A DNA stretch of 7,468 bases from JABFXC01 sp035551575 (GCA_035551575.1 DASZNJ010000089.1:1-7468), one strand, 5' to 3'. Numbered from the stretch's first letter, positions 1 through 6,589 are shown. Program-made: numbers and translations. The notes: a model not told the origin generated them from the sequence alone.

Positions 1-593
1 ACCTCGAGCGCGCGCCGCTCGCCGGCTACGACGTGCTGCACTTCGCGACGCACGCGCTCGTCGACGACCGAGCCGCGACCCGCAACGCGCTCGCCCTCAC
101 CCCGGGGGGACGGGACGGCGATGGCTTCGTCACCGCCGCCGATCTCGCCGCGCTCCGGCTCGACGCGGGGCTGGTCGTGCTGTCGGCCTGCCGCTCGGCG
201 GGCGGTGTCGTCGTCGACGGGGAGGGGGTGCAGGGGCTGACCGCGCCGCTGCTGGCCGCCGGCGCGCGCTCGGTGGTGGCGACCGCGTGGCGGATCAGCG
301 ACCGCGCGACGGTGCCCTTCGTCAAGGCGTTCTACTCGGCGATGGCGCGCGGGCTGCCGGTGGCCGAAGCGCTCCGCGCCGCCAGGCTCGATGGGCTTCG
401 CCGCGGCGGACCGCCGCGCGACTGGGCCGCGTTCACCGCCGTCGGCGATCCGTTCACGACGGTCGCGCTGCACGAGCCGGCGCGGAGCTGGTACTGGTGG
501 GCGCTGGTGCTCGGCGGGCTGGTGGTCGTCGCCGCCGCGCTCTGGCTCGCCGCCGGCACGCGCCGCGAAATGGCATCGGGGCGGGCTGCCTAA
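1..593 (+). CDS. CHAT-domain protein, C-terminal part, membrane-anchored (5' partial)
   Basis: The reading frame is open from the window edge (first full codon at base 3) to TAA at 591-593, giving the last 196 residues of a longer protein. Numbering from the edge, HFATH is at 13-17 and LSACRS at 60-65. These match the His and Cys motifs of CHAT proteases (caspase/separase clan), with H17 and C63 as the likely catalytic pair. The following segment (GEGVQGL, then GARSVVATAWRISD, then GDPF near 149) is the usual CHAT C-terminal half. A hydrophobic helix at about 163-184 with a short basic tail suggests that the protease domain is tethered to the inner membrane, probably on the cytoplasmic side. 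CHAT proteins usually carry TPR or other sensor repeats upstream, which lie outside the window. The gene converges on the anti-sigma gene with overlapping stop codons, so its own promoter is also outside. Substrate is unknown, and regulated proteolysis is inference. Confidence 0.9.
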   Translation, partial: LERAPLAGYDVLHFATHALVDDRAATRNALALTPGGRDGDGFVTAADLAALRLDAGLVVLSACRSAGGVVVDGEGVQGLTAPLLAAGARSVVATAWRISDRATVPFVKAFYSAMARGLPVAEALRAARLDGLRRGGPPRDWAAFTAVGDPFTTVALHEPARSWYWWALVLGGLVVVAAALWLAAGTRREMASGRAA

Positions 594-1246
594 CGGCTGA
601 CGCGGAGCCGCCGGGTGGCCGAGCGGTACTCGCCGCCGTCGAGCTGTGCGCGTACGGACCAGCGATAGTCGCCGGGGCCGAGCTCCGCGGCGCCGAGTGC
701 CGCGGTGGTGTCGGTGGTCGTGCGGCTCGCGCGCAGCGAGCCGCCGGGCGCGACCACCTCGAGCACGTAGCGCCGTGCTCCGGGCACGCGGTGCCAGGTG
801 AAGGCGAGCGGGCCGCTCACCGCCGCGTCGGCGGCGGGGGCGATCACGGCGACCTCCGTACCGCCGCCGCGGAGAACGTCCGGCGCGCTGCGCGCCTCAC
901 GGTTCTGCCACGGGCCGAGCACGGCGAAGACGACGAGCGCCGCGGCGAGCGTCGTAGTGAGAGCGATGCCGACCGGACGGCGCCAGCGGATGTGAGCGAC
1001 GGCGTCGCCAGCGTCGGTGCGTCGCCCGGTCTCGATCGCGCGGAGGAGCTCGAAGTCGCGGCGGCAGTCGGCACAGCTCATCACGTGGTCGAGCGCCGTC
1101 AGGCGCGCCTGTTCGCGTCCCTCGCGGCGGACGAGCGCGAGCAGCGCGTCCGGGGCGGGGCAGGCGGCGCGGCTCGGGTCGCGCGGCGTCTCGGTCACGC
1201 GTGCGTAGAGCGCGCGGAGCTGCTCGTCGGTCAGGTGGGCGGCCAT
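590..1246 (-). CDS. Zinc-finger anti-sigma factor, single-pass membrane protein
   Basis: This 218-residue protein has the layout of a ZAS-type anti-sigma factor. The cytoplasmic N-terminus carries H54-x3-C58-x2-C61, the classic zinc motif, with C29 as a possible further ligand. One membrane helix lies at about 91-111, followed by an outer domain of roughly 105 residues. The outer part (FTWHRVPGARRYVLEV at 149-164, then a YRWSV strand at 194-198) resembles an Ig or fibronectin-III-like beta-sandwich and could sense envelope or periplasmic signals. ATG at 1244-1246 lies inside the 3' end of the sigma-factor gene (16-base overlap), so the two are translationally coupled. Its partner should be that sigma factor, held inactive at the membrane. 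The stop (TAG on the minus strand, 592-590) overlaps the stop of the convergent CHAT gene. The anti-sigma role is well supported by motif and neighbour; the fold of the outer domain is a pattern-based guess. Confidence 0.87.
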   Translation of the reverse strand: MAAHLTDEQLRALYARVTETPRDPSRAACPAPDALLALVRREGREQARLTALDHVMSCADCRRDFELLRAIETGRRTDAGDAVAHIRWRRPVGIALTTTLAAALVVFAVLGPWQNREARSAPDVLRGGGTEVAVIAPAADAAVSGPLAFTWHRVPGARRYVLEVVAPGGSLRASRTTTDTTAALGAAELGPGDYRWSVRAQLDGGEYRSATRRLRVSR

Positions 1247-1779
1247 GTGATCCCCATCTTGTTCAGTCGCTGCCGCAGGTCGTCGAGCCCGCGATAGAGC
1301 AGGTTGCGCGTCTTCGCCTCGGTCCAGCCGAGCAGCTCGGCGATCTCCTCGCGCTCGTAGCCGCCGAGATACATGCGGACCACCGTTCGCCGCGAGAGCG
1401 GGAGGGCGTCGAGCGCGGCGAGCACCTGGCGTTCCAGGTCGTGTGCGTCAGCGTCATCGTCAGCGCCTGCGCCGGCAGCGAGCCGCTCGGAGTGCTCGTC
1501 CACGGAATCGGTGATGTCGGCGCCGCGCGATCGTCGCCGGCGCAGCAGGTCGAGCGCCGCCGTCGTGGCGGCCCTGTACACGTAAGACGTACCGAGCCGC
1601 TCGATCTGCTCAGTCGTCGTGCACGAGCGCCAGAGCCGGATGCGGACGTCCTGGACGACGTCGTCGAGGTCGGCCTCCGACAGCCCGTGCCGCGCGCCGA
1701 CGCTGCGGACCATCCGGACGCAGCGCGCGAGCACCGCGTCGAGCGCTGCAGATACTGGATCGCTGACCGGAGAGCTCAC
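1231..1779 (-). CDS. ECF-family RNA polymerase sigma factor
   Basis: A 182-residue protein of typical ECF sigma size. Sigma region 2 spans about residues 15-84, including LDDVVQDVRIRLWRS at 38-52, the core-binding and -10 recognition helix, and YVYRAATTAALDLLRRRR, a typical region 2.3/2.4 segment. An acidic linker (DDDADAHD) leads to region 4 at about 115-172, whose helix-turn-helix (EREEIAELLGWTEAKTRNLL) would read the -35 element. Region 3 is absent, as expected for ECF factors. I chose GTG at 1779-1777. The frame stays open upstream to a GTG at 1911, but those 44 extra codons give a Pro/Cys-rich stretch unlike any sigma N-terminus. There is no clear ribosome-binding site before GTG 1779, so a leaderless or weakly initiated message is possible. 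It overlaps the downstream anti-sigma gene by 16 bases. Its targets cannot be read here, though the adjacent CHAT gene and the divergent envelope operon are candidates. Confidence 0.93.
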   Translation of the reverse strand: MSSPVSDPVSAALDAVLARCVRMVRSVGARHGLSEADLDDVVQDVRIRLWRSCTTTEQIERLGTSYVYRAATTAALDLLRRRRSRGADITDSVDEHSERLAAGAGADDDADAHDLERQVLAALDALPLSRRTVVRMYLGGYEREEIAELLGWTEAKTRNLLYRGLDDLRQRLNKMGITWPPT

Positions 1780-2075
1780 GCGGCGAAAGTACGCGAGGGG
1801 CAGCGAGGTGCAACAGCAGTGGGGGCCAGGGGCCCGGCACGGCGGCGCGCCGTCAAGATTGCGACCCCGATCCTGAAACGCGAAAGGGGACGATGCGGAG
1901 CTCCGTGACACACATCACAGCTGCCCGCGGCGTCTTCACGGTCGGAGGCCGATGGGTCGATGGAGGAGGAAGAGCACGGTGACGGCAGGATGGCGGACTC
2001 GTCTGATAAAGGTTCGCGCTCGCCGCGCAGCTAATTCTGCCGAGCTAACGCCCGGAAACCCGCTGAGCTTCCCTC
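1780..2075. other. Divergent intergenic region between the sigma-factor gene and the envelope operon
   Basis: These 296 bases separate the minus-strand sigma gene from the plus-strand operon and should hold promoters for both. The clearest element is a CRP/FNR-like palindrome at 1905-1919. A GGAGG at 1944-1948 precedes a short acidic 24-codon ORF (ATG 1960 to TAA 2032-2034), which might be a leader peptide. TGATAAA near 2004-2010 could be part of a -10 element, but no -35 box sits at a good distance. No tRNA, riboswitch or terminator hairpin with a T-run was seen. Confidence 0.6.
1905..1919. promoter_or_regulatory. Candidate CRP/FNR-family operator
   Basis: The stretch reads GTGA-CACACA-TCACA. 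Against the CRP consensus TGTGA-N6-TCACA only the first T is missing (C at 1904), so nine of ten consensus bases match around the right six-base spacer. It lies 126 bases before the GTG of the sigma gene and 157 bases before the ATG of the barrel gene, so it could serve either or both. No regulator gene is in the window, and the consensus of this organism's own CRP-like proteins is unknown. Confidence 0.4.
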
Positions 2076-3272
2076 ATGCCGAGAAAACCCAGTACCAGCC
2101 ACTTCCTCGCTGCGGCCGTGATGTGCGCGAGCCTCCCCCTCCAGGTCGCGGCGCAGAGCGCCAGCGGGCGCCCTCTCCCCAGCCGAGGGTGGACGGGCCA
2201 GCCGACGGTCGCTGTGGACGAAGAGTTCGACGGCAATGTCTTCCTTCTAAGCGACGCGAGGAAGACGAAGCTGGACGGCAGCGCCGCGGCCGGCACGCAC
2301 TACGCCGACATGGTGAGCGCGAGCGACGCGATCACGACGCTACGGATGGAATTCGCCGCCGCCGGCCCGGGCATACGGGGCAAGCGCGTGCGTATCACCC
2401 CCGAGCTCGAGTACGTGCATTACGCGCGTAACACCGAGCGCACGGGCTTCCGATACGGCGTCCGCGCCGACCAGAAAATGGGTAATGGCGGGCTCCTCCG
2501 ACTGAAGCTCGCGATGCAGCCCCATACCTTCTTCAAGAACTATCTCGTCGACGCGGTCGATCGCGACCTCAGCGGGTCGATCACTACCGACGAGCGCCTC
2601 TACGCGCCGGCCAGGCAGGGCGAGACCGCTCTCGACGGCGACTACACGCTCCGCCTGCGCAAGCCGTCCCACCACCGCATCCTCGGCGCGTCGCTGCGCC
2701 TCGCCGGCGGTTGGTACTCGCGGAGCTACGGCTCCGCATTCGCCGCTCGTGACCTCAAGGGTCCGAGCGCCGGGACCACCCTCCTTCTGCACACTTCTTC
2801 GGGAGTGCGGCTCGACCTCGGGTATGCGCTCGCGGCGCTGGCCGCACCGCGGATGCGCACGGTGATGCTGCTCGACGAAACGCAATTCGATCGCGACTTC
2901 AACGGCAACGGCACCATCACGGATGTCGCGGCGCGGGCCGAGGAGATGGTGGATCGCTCGCGAAGCGAGCAGGAGTTCAGCGCCGCCTTCGGGAGCGACC
3001 TCGGGCGGGCCGATGTGGAGCTCGAGTACGCGCGTCGCGCGCGAAGCTTCGGTTCGAAGGAGCCCTATGACGTTGGCAACAACGGCCGGCGCGACGCCCG
3101 TACGACGGTCGGCGCCAGCCTGCGATACGACCTGGCCGACGCGGTCCGTGTGCGCCTCACCACGCGCCGCGGCGCGCAGACGTTGAACCGGGTGGACGCC
3201 GGCGCCGGCACTGGGGACGTCGCGGACTACACGCGCGTCCGGACGTCGCTCGGCCTCGAGTACCGCTTCTAA
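2076..3272 (+). CDS. Predicted outer-membrane beta-barrel protein with two EF-hand-like loops
   Basis: 398 residues. The N-terminus is a signal peptide: basic MPRK, a hydrophobic stretch at about 9-24, and likely cleavage after VAA or AAQ at 24-27. The rest alternates polar and nonpolar residues in strands with aromatic girdles (VRITPELEYVHYAR at 105-118, GASLRLAGGWYSRSYG at 204-219, VRLDLGYALAAL at 244-255) and ends TSLGLEYRF. A terminal Phe on an amphipathic strand is the usual recognition signal for the BAM assembly machinery. Two calcium-type loops interrupt the barrel: DRDLSGSITTDE at 162-173 fits the 12-residue EF-hand pattern, and DRDFNGNGTITD at 272-283 is a close variant. They probably lie in extracellular or periplasmic turns. 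No Shine-Dalgarno is evident before ATG 2076, but the signal peptide fixes the start. It leads the operon, so it may be the outer-membrane partner of the polymer or lipid pathway encoded downstream; that role is inference. I do not recognise a specific family. Confidence 0.75.
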   Translation: MPRKPSTSHFLAAAVMCASLPLQVAAQSASGRPLPSRGWTGQPTVAVDEEFDGNVFLLSDARKTKLDGSAAAGTHYADMVSASDAITTLRMEFAAAGPGIRGKRVRITPELEYVHYARNTERTGFRYGVRADQKMGNGGLLRLKLAMQPHTFFKNYLVDAVDRDLSGSITTDERLYAPARQGETALDGDYTLRLRKPSHHRILGASLRLAGGWYSRSYGSAFAARDLKGPSAGTTLLLHTSSGVRLDLGYALAALAAPRMRTVMLLDETQFDRDFNGNGTITDVAARAEEMVDRSRSEQEFSAAFGSDLGRADVELEYARRARSFGSKEPYDVGNNGRRDARTTVGASLRYDLADAVRVRLTTRRGAQTLNRVDAGAGTGDVADYTRVRTSLGLEYRF

Positions 3273-3301
3273 CCACCGACGTTCCATCCGAACCGAGAAT
3301 C

Positions 3302-3664
3302 ATGCTGATCCTCATCACGCTCTTGGCGCTTGGCGCCGAGTTCCCGCCCGCCGATCCACTGGCGCCTGTCGACGGCCCACGCGTAGTCCAGTGTACGGCG
3401 CACAACACAGAGGCGGGGAAGGACCGCAAGTGTCACGTGAAAATACCGCGCGGCTCGTCGGTCCGGCCCTGTGGGGCGACGGACAAGCTCGCCGGCCGCT
3501 GCGCCCTCGACGCGCGAGTGGTAGCCTGGACAGCAGCCGAGAACGGCGCGCGATGCAAGGTCTCGAAGAAGAAGACCGACTGGAAGACACGCGTGACAGT
3601 GAAAGTCGCGAAGACGACGAAGCCCGGCGCGGGGCGGTGCACGCTGTTCGTGGGGGTGCAATGA
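3302..3664 (+). CDS. Small exported six-cysteine protein, unknown function
   Basis: 120 residues, not recognised as a named family. The start MLILITLLALGAEF is a short hydrophobic leader without a basic n-region, so it may be a minimal signal peptide or a membrane anchor. The mature part has six cysteines (31, 44, 57, 67, 85, 113), enough for three disulfides, which fits an oxidising periplasmic setting. It is also strongly basic in its second half (KVSKKKTDWKTRVTVKVAKTTK at about 86-107), and the alternating VTVKV pattern suggests beta strands. The gene follows the barrel gene by 29 bases. Its TGA (3662-3664) overlaps the ATG of the next gene as ATGA, so translation is coupled. The basic surface could bind an anionic phosphate-bearing polymer; that is a guess from charge and context only. 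The intact frame, even cysteine spacing and coupling argue that it is real. Confidence 0.7.
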   Translation: MLILITLLALGAEFPPADPLAPVDGPRVVQCTAHNTEAGKDRKCHVKIPRGSSVRPCGATDKLAGRCALDARVVAWTAAENGARCKVSKKKTDWKTRVTVKVAKTTKPGAGRCTLFVGVQ

Positions 3665-4773
3665 GGCGCCGCGCGACCGCCCCGAAGCGGGTGCTTTTTT
3701 CGGGGTACGCCCCGGTTCATTTCGTCTGCTTCCAGCCGCTCTACGAGCGCCTGAAGCGGCGGCGCGACATCGAGATCGTGCTTTCCGGAGGGCGCGAGGC
3801 ATCGACCGAAGGCGGGCCGGCGCTCACCGCGAAGCAGCTGTACGCCCCCTTCCGCGTTCCCCCGTCGAGCGTGAAATCGCTCGACAAGGTCCAGCGTGAG
3901 CGCTTCGACATGGTGTTCTGTGCGCATGTCTCCGGCTACTTCCCGCGCGAGGACCGTGACCGCATCCAGCTCTTTCACGGCGTTTCCTTCCGTAACATGG
4001 CGGTGCGCCGCGACGTGCTGGTCTACGATCACCTCTTCGTGGTTGGTCCGTACATGCGCCGCCTGTTCACCGAAAACCAACTGCTCAGGGAAGACGATCC
4101 GCGCCTCCTGCCGATCGGTTTCCCGAAGCTCGACCGACTGACAGACGGCACGCTCGACCGGCGGCGGATCCTCGACCGCCTGAAGCTCGGTGGCCGGCGC
4201 CCGGTAGTGCTTTACGCACCCACCGGACAGGCGCAGAACTCACTCGAGATCGGGGTTGGCGAGGCGATGATCGAGCGGCTGAAGCGGACAGGCAAGTACG
4301 ACATCCTGATCAAACTGCACGACCACCCGCGCGACCGGCTTACCGACTGGCCGGAGCGGCTGAAGCCCCTTCTCGACGCCCATACGAGGCTCGTGCACGA
4401 CTACGACGTCGTGCCCTATCTCTTCGTCGCGGATCTTTTGGTGACGGACGCATCGTCCGTATCGAACGAGTACGCACTGATGAACCGACCCATGGTTTTT
4501 CTCGACGTGCCACAGATGCTGAGCGCCATGGAGAGGAAGGGCGTGGCCCTGGATCTCGACACGTGGGGACGGAAGGGCGGAGCGACGGTGCGGTGGCCGG
4601 ACGAGGCGGTCGAGGCGATCGAATGGTCGCTGGCGCACCCGCGGAGGGGAAGTGCGCTCCGCAGGGCGATGGCACGAGATCTCTTCTACAATCCGGGTCG
4701 TGCGGCCGAGGTGGCAGAACGCTGGGTCCTGGACCGCCTCGGGATCGTGCCCTCACGCCGGCTCGTCGCGTAG
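3661..4773 (+). CDS. CDP-glycerol glycerophosphotransferase-like enzyme (TagB/TagF superfamily)
   Basis: 370 residues, matching the catalytic part of the CDP-glycerol:poly(glycerophosphate) glycerophosphotransferase family (GT-B fold). An N-terminal Rossmann-like half (RVLFSGYAPVHFVCFQPLYERL at 10-31) leads to QLFHGVSFRN at 103-112, where H106 is equivalent to the family's first essential His. The C-terminal half carries VVLYAPTGQ (182-190), ILIKLHDHPRD (215-225, second His motif) and the nucleotide-binding signature DLLVTDASSVSNEYALMNRPMVFLD (248-272). Such enzymes transfer glycerol-phosphate or ribitol-phosphate from the CDP form onto a lipid-linked or growing polymer at the cytoplasmic membrane face. 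No membrane helix is present. ATG 3661 overlaps the preceding stop; a G-rich GGGGGTG just upstream is a weak ribosome site. A longer in-frame extension upstream only shadows the cysteine-rich gene. Substrate may be CDP-glycerol, CDP-ribitol or another CDP-alcohol, and the downstream nucleotidyltransferase is the likely supplier. Confidence 0.85.
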   Translation: MRRRATAPKRVLFSGYAPVHFVCFQPLYERLKRRRDIEIVLSGGREASTEGGPALTAKQLYAPFRVPPSSVKSLDKVQRERFDMVFCAHVSGYFPREDRDRIQLFHGVSFRNMAVRRDVLVYDHLFVVGPYMRRLFTENQLLREDDPRLLPIGFPKLDRLTDGTLDRRRILDRLKLGGRRPVVLYAPTGQAQNSLEIGVGEAMIERLKRTGKYDILIKLHDHPRDRLTDWPERLKPLLDAHTRLVHDYDVVPYLFVADLLVTDASSVSNEYALMNRPMVFLDVPQMLSAMERKGVALDLDTWGRKGGATVRWPDEAVEAIEWSLAHPRRGSALRRAMARDLFYNPGRAAEVAERWVLDRLGIVPSRRLVA

Positions 4774-4778
4774 CCATC

Positions 4779-6587
4779 GTGCCGCGCCGCGGGACGCTAC
4801 AGCTCCGGCGCATCATCGCCCTGCTCCGGCCGCATGCGGTCGGGGAAGGGCGGAAGCTCGCGCTCGGAGGCTGGCTTGGGGTCGCGGTTGTCGGGCTCCA
4901 CATCATCAGGCCATGGCCGCTGAAGTGGTTGCTCGACCTGCTCACGAGCCGCCACCGGCACGCGCCGATCGTGGCTTGGGCAGCGAACGATGGGGTCACC
5001 GGCGCGATCGCATTGAGCGCGGCTTTCGTGGCCCTCTCGGCCCTCTTCGCGCTGGCCGAGTATGCGCAGCGGACGGTGCTCAATGGCGTCGCGAACCGCA
5101 TGGCGTATCGGCTCCGGACAGCGCTCTTCGAGCAGATCCTCCAGAAGCCGCTCGACTTCCATGAGTCGCACGAGTCGGGTGAGCTGCTGACCCGAATCGT
5201 CTACGACACGACGCGCCTGCGCCGTGGGGTCGCGGGAATTCTGCTGCACGTCTTCCAGACTCTGTTCCTCCTCGCCGCCACATCGGTCGTGCTGTTCTGG
5301 ATCGCGCCACTGCTCGCCATCCTGGTCGCGGCTGGCGGGGGCGCCGCGTTGATGCTTATCCAGCACCGCGGGCGGCGGATCGCCGCGGGAGCCCATCGGC
5401 AGCGGCGCAAGGAGGGGCGTATCGCGGCGCTGGTGGCCGCGGAGCTCGACGGAGTGCGCGAGATGCAGGCCCTCGGCACACGGGGGAGCGCGGCCGCGAC
5501 GCGGTTTCGCCGCAAGAGCGCGCACAGCCTGGGGAGCGAACAGCAGGTGAGCCGCCTCTCGGCCCGAATGGGCCTCCAGGTGGAGCTGCTGTTCGCCAGC
5601 ACGGTTGCCATCGTGATGGCGGCGGGTGCCTACGCAGTCGCGCGCGAGCGCTTCTCGGCGGGAGACCTGGTGCTCTTCGTGACCTACGTGCTGGCGCTGC
5701 GCGAGCCATTCGCGCAGTTCGCGCGACAGGCCTCGCGGCTTGGCCGCACTGCGGCCTGCGCGGACCGTCTCGCTGCGCTCGCGCGTGTCGCTCACCCCGT
5801 CGCGGAAGCCACTGCCGCACCGCCGCTGCGCGGGGCGATCCGGCTCGATGGCATCTCGGTGAAGGCGCCGAAGAAGACCCGGGGCGCGCGAAAATGGGCG
5901 CTCGACGGGGTTTCGTGCGCCATCGCCCCCGGGGAGCGGATAGCGGTGATTGGTCGGAACGGAGCCGGGAAGTCGACGCTGCTGCGCGTAGTGCTCGGAA
6001 TTCTCCCACCCACGCGCGGCGATGTGACCGTCGATGGACATGAGATGGCGCGGCTCGAACCAGGGTCACTTCGCGAGCAGCTGAGCGTGGTCTTTCAGGA
6101 CACCCCCCTCTTCGGGGCGACAGTCGGGGAGAACATCGGACTCGGTCGTGCGGACGCCAGCGCGGCCGAGATCGCGCGCGCGGCCGAAGAGGCCCATGTG
6201 TCGCGGCTCATCGATCAGCTGCCGGCCGGTTACGACACCCCCGTGCGCCGTCGCGGCGCGCTCTTCTCCGCGGGGGAGCGCCAGCGCATCGCGATCGCAC
6301 GTGCGCTCCTCCGCAACGGCCGCGTGTGGCTGCTGGACGAACCGACCGCCGGACTCGATGGCGAGCTTGCGGCGCAGCTGGTGGACACCCTGCTGGAGCG
6401 AACGCGCGGGCGCACGACGCTCTGGGCGACCCACGATCGCAGCCTCATACCCCGCCTCGACCGCGTCCTCGTCCTCGCCAAGGGGCAGGTCGCCTTTCTC
6501 GGCGATCCGCGTGAGTACGAGCGATGGTCCGGGCGCCCTCTGTCGAACTCTGGTACGATGGCCGTTCCTCAGCTCCAGGAGAGTTGA
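4779..6587 (+). CDS. ABC exporter, fused membrane and ATPase domains (ABCB/MsbA-like half-transporter)
   Basis: 602 residues from GTG 4779, five bases after the previous stop; frames further upstream only overlap the transferase gene. The membrane domain (about 1-330) has six hydrophobic helices near 27-50, 75-96, 155-176, 177-195, 268-287 and 293-308, with the ABC-exporter loop LDFHESHESGELLTRIVYD at 125-143. The ATPase domain has Walker A GRNGAGKST (392-400), Q-loop Q440, a signature motif that reads FSAGE (496-500) instead of LSGGQ, Walker B VWLLDE (516-521, catalytic E521), D-loop AGLD and H-loop H552. The usual A-loop tyrosine is missing; a basic insert KAPKKTRGARKW (362-373) precedes the first strand's partner, and W373 may take its place. 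It should act as a homodimer that flips or exports a lipid or lipid-linked product across the inner membrane. Lying between two CDP-chemistry enzymes, it probably carries their product. Confidence 0.95.
   Translation: MPRRGTLQLRRIIALLRPHAVGEGRKLALGGWLGVAVVGLHIIRPWPLKWLLDLLTSRHRHAPIVAWAANDGVTGAIALSAAFVALSALFALAEYAQRTVLNGVANRMAYRLRTALFEQILQKPLDFHESHESGELLTRIVYDTTRLRRGVAGILLHVFQTLFLLAATSVVLFWIAPLLAILVAAGGGAALMLIQHRGRRIAAGAHRQRRKEGRIAALVAAELDGVREMQALGTRGSAAATRFRRKSAHSLGSEQQVSRLSARMGLQVELLFASTVAIVMAAGAYAVARERFSAGDLVLFVTYVLALREPFAQFARQASRLGRTAACADRLAALARVAHPVAEATAAPPLRGAIRLDGISVKAPKKTRGARKWALDGVSCAIAPGERIAVIGRNGAGKSTLLRVVLGILPPTRGDVTVDGHEMARLEPGSLREQLSVVFQDTPLFGATVGENIGLGRADASAAEIARAAEEAHVSRLIDQLPAGYDTPVRRRGALFSAGERQRIAIARALLRNGRVWLLDEPTAGLDGELAAQLVDTLLERTRGRTTLWATHDRSLIPRLDRVLVLAKGQVAFLGDPREYERWSGRPLSNSGTMAVPQLQES
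6577..6582 (+). promoter_or_regulatory. Ribosome-binding site of the nucleotidyltransferase gene
   Basis: AGGAGA lies seven bases before ATG 6590, inside the last codons of the ABC gene. It is the best Shine-Dalgarno sequence in the window and fixes the start. The other genes here have weak sites or none, so this gene may be translated comparatively strongly. Confidence 0.75.
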
Positions 6588-6589
6588 AC

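Noticed and set aside
287..1297. Plus-strand open frame of 336 codons crossing the CHAT and anti-sigma genes
   Set aside because: It overlaps two motif-supported genes in other frames, and its Arg/Ala/Gly-rich translation has no recognisable feature.
1780..1911. Upstream extension of the sigma factor to GTG 1911 (44 more residues)
   Set aside because: The extra stretch is Pro/Cys-rich, unlike sigma N-termini, and its start codon would sit inside the CRP-like palindrome.
1980..2012. Sigma-70-type promoter around TGATAAA
   Set aside because: The -10-like sequence has no acceptable -35 box at 16-18 bases upstream, so I do not call a promoter.
2956..2970. Perfect inverted repeat GCTCGC-GAA-GCGAGC inside the barrel gene
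   Set aside because: It is a single copy within coding sequence (Arg-Ser-Arg-Ser-Glu) with no T-run. Such short GC-rich palindromes are common in this composition, so neither a REP element nor a terminator is supported.
2340..3287. Minus-strand open frame of 315 codons opposite the barrel gene
   Set aside because: The plus frame has a signal peptide, beta strands and a terminal Phe. The antisense product shows no domain or signal and is a by-product of composition.
3391..3660. N-terminal extension of the transferase by 90 residues
   Set aside because: It overlaps the cysteine-rich gene in another frame. The Rossmann-like start follows directly after ATG 3661, which also forms an ATGA coupling overlap.
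4797..6041. Long minus-strand open frame (414 codons) opposite the ABC transporter gene
   Set aside because: It is antisense to an ABC exporter with all motifs intact. The translation is low-complexity Arg/Glu/His-rich with no recognisable domain, as expected from GC-rich codon bias on the other strand.
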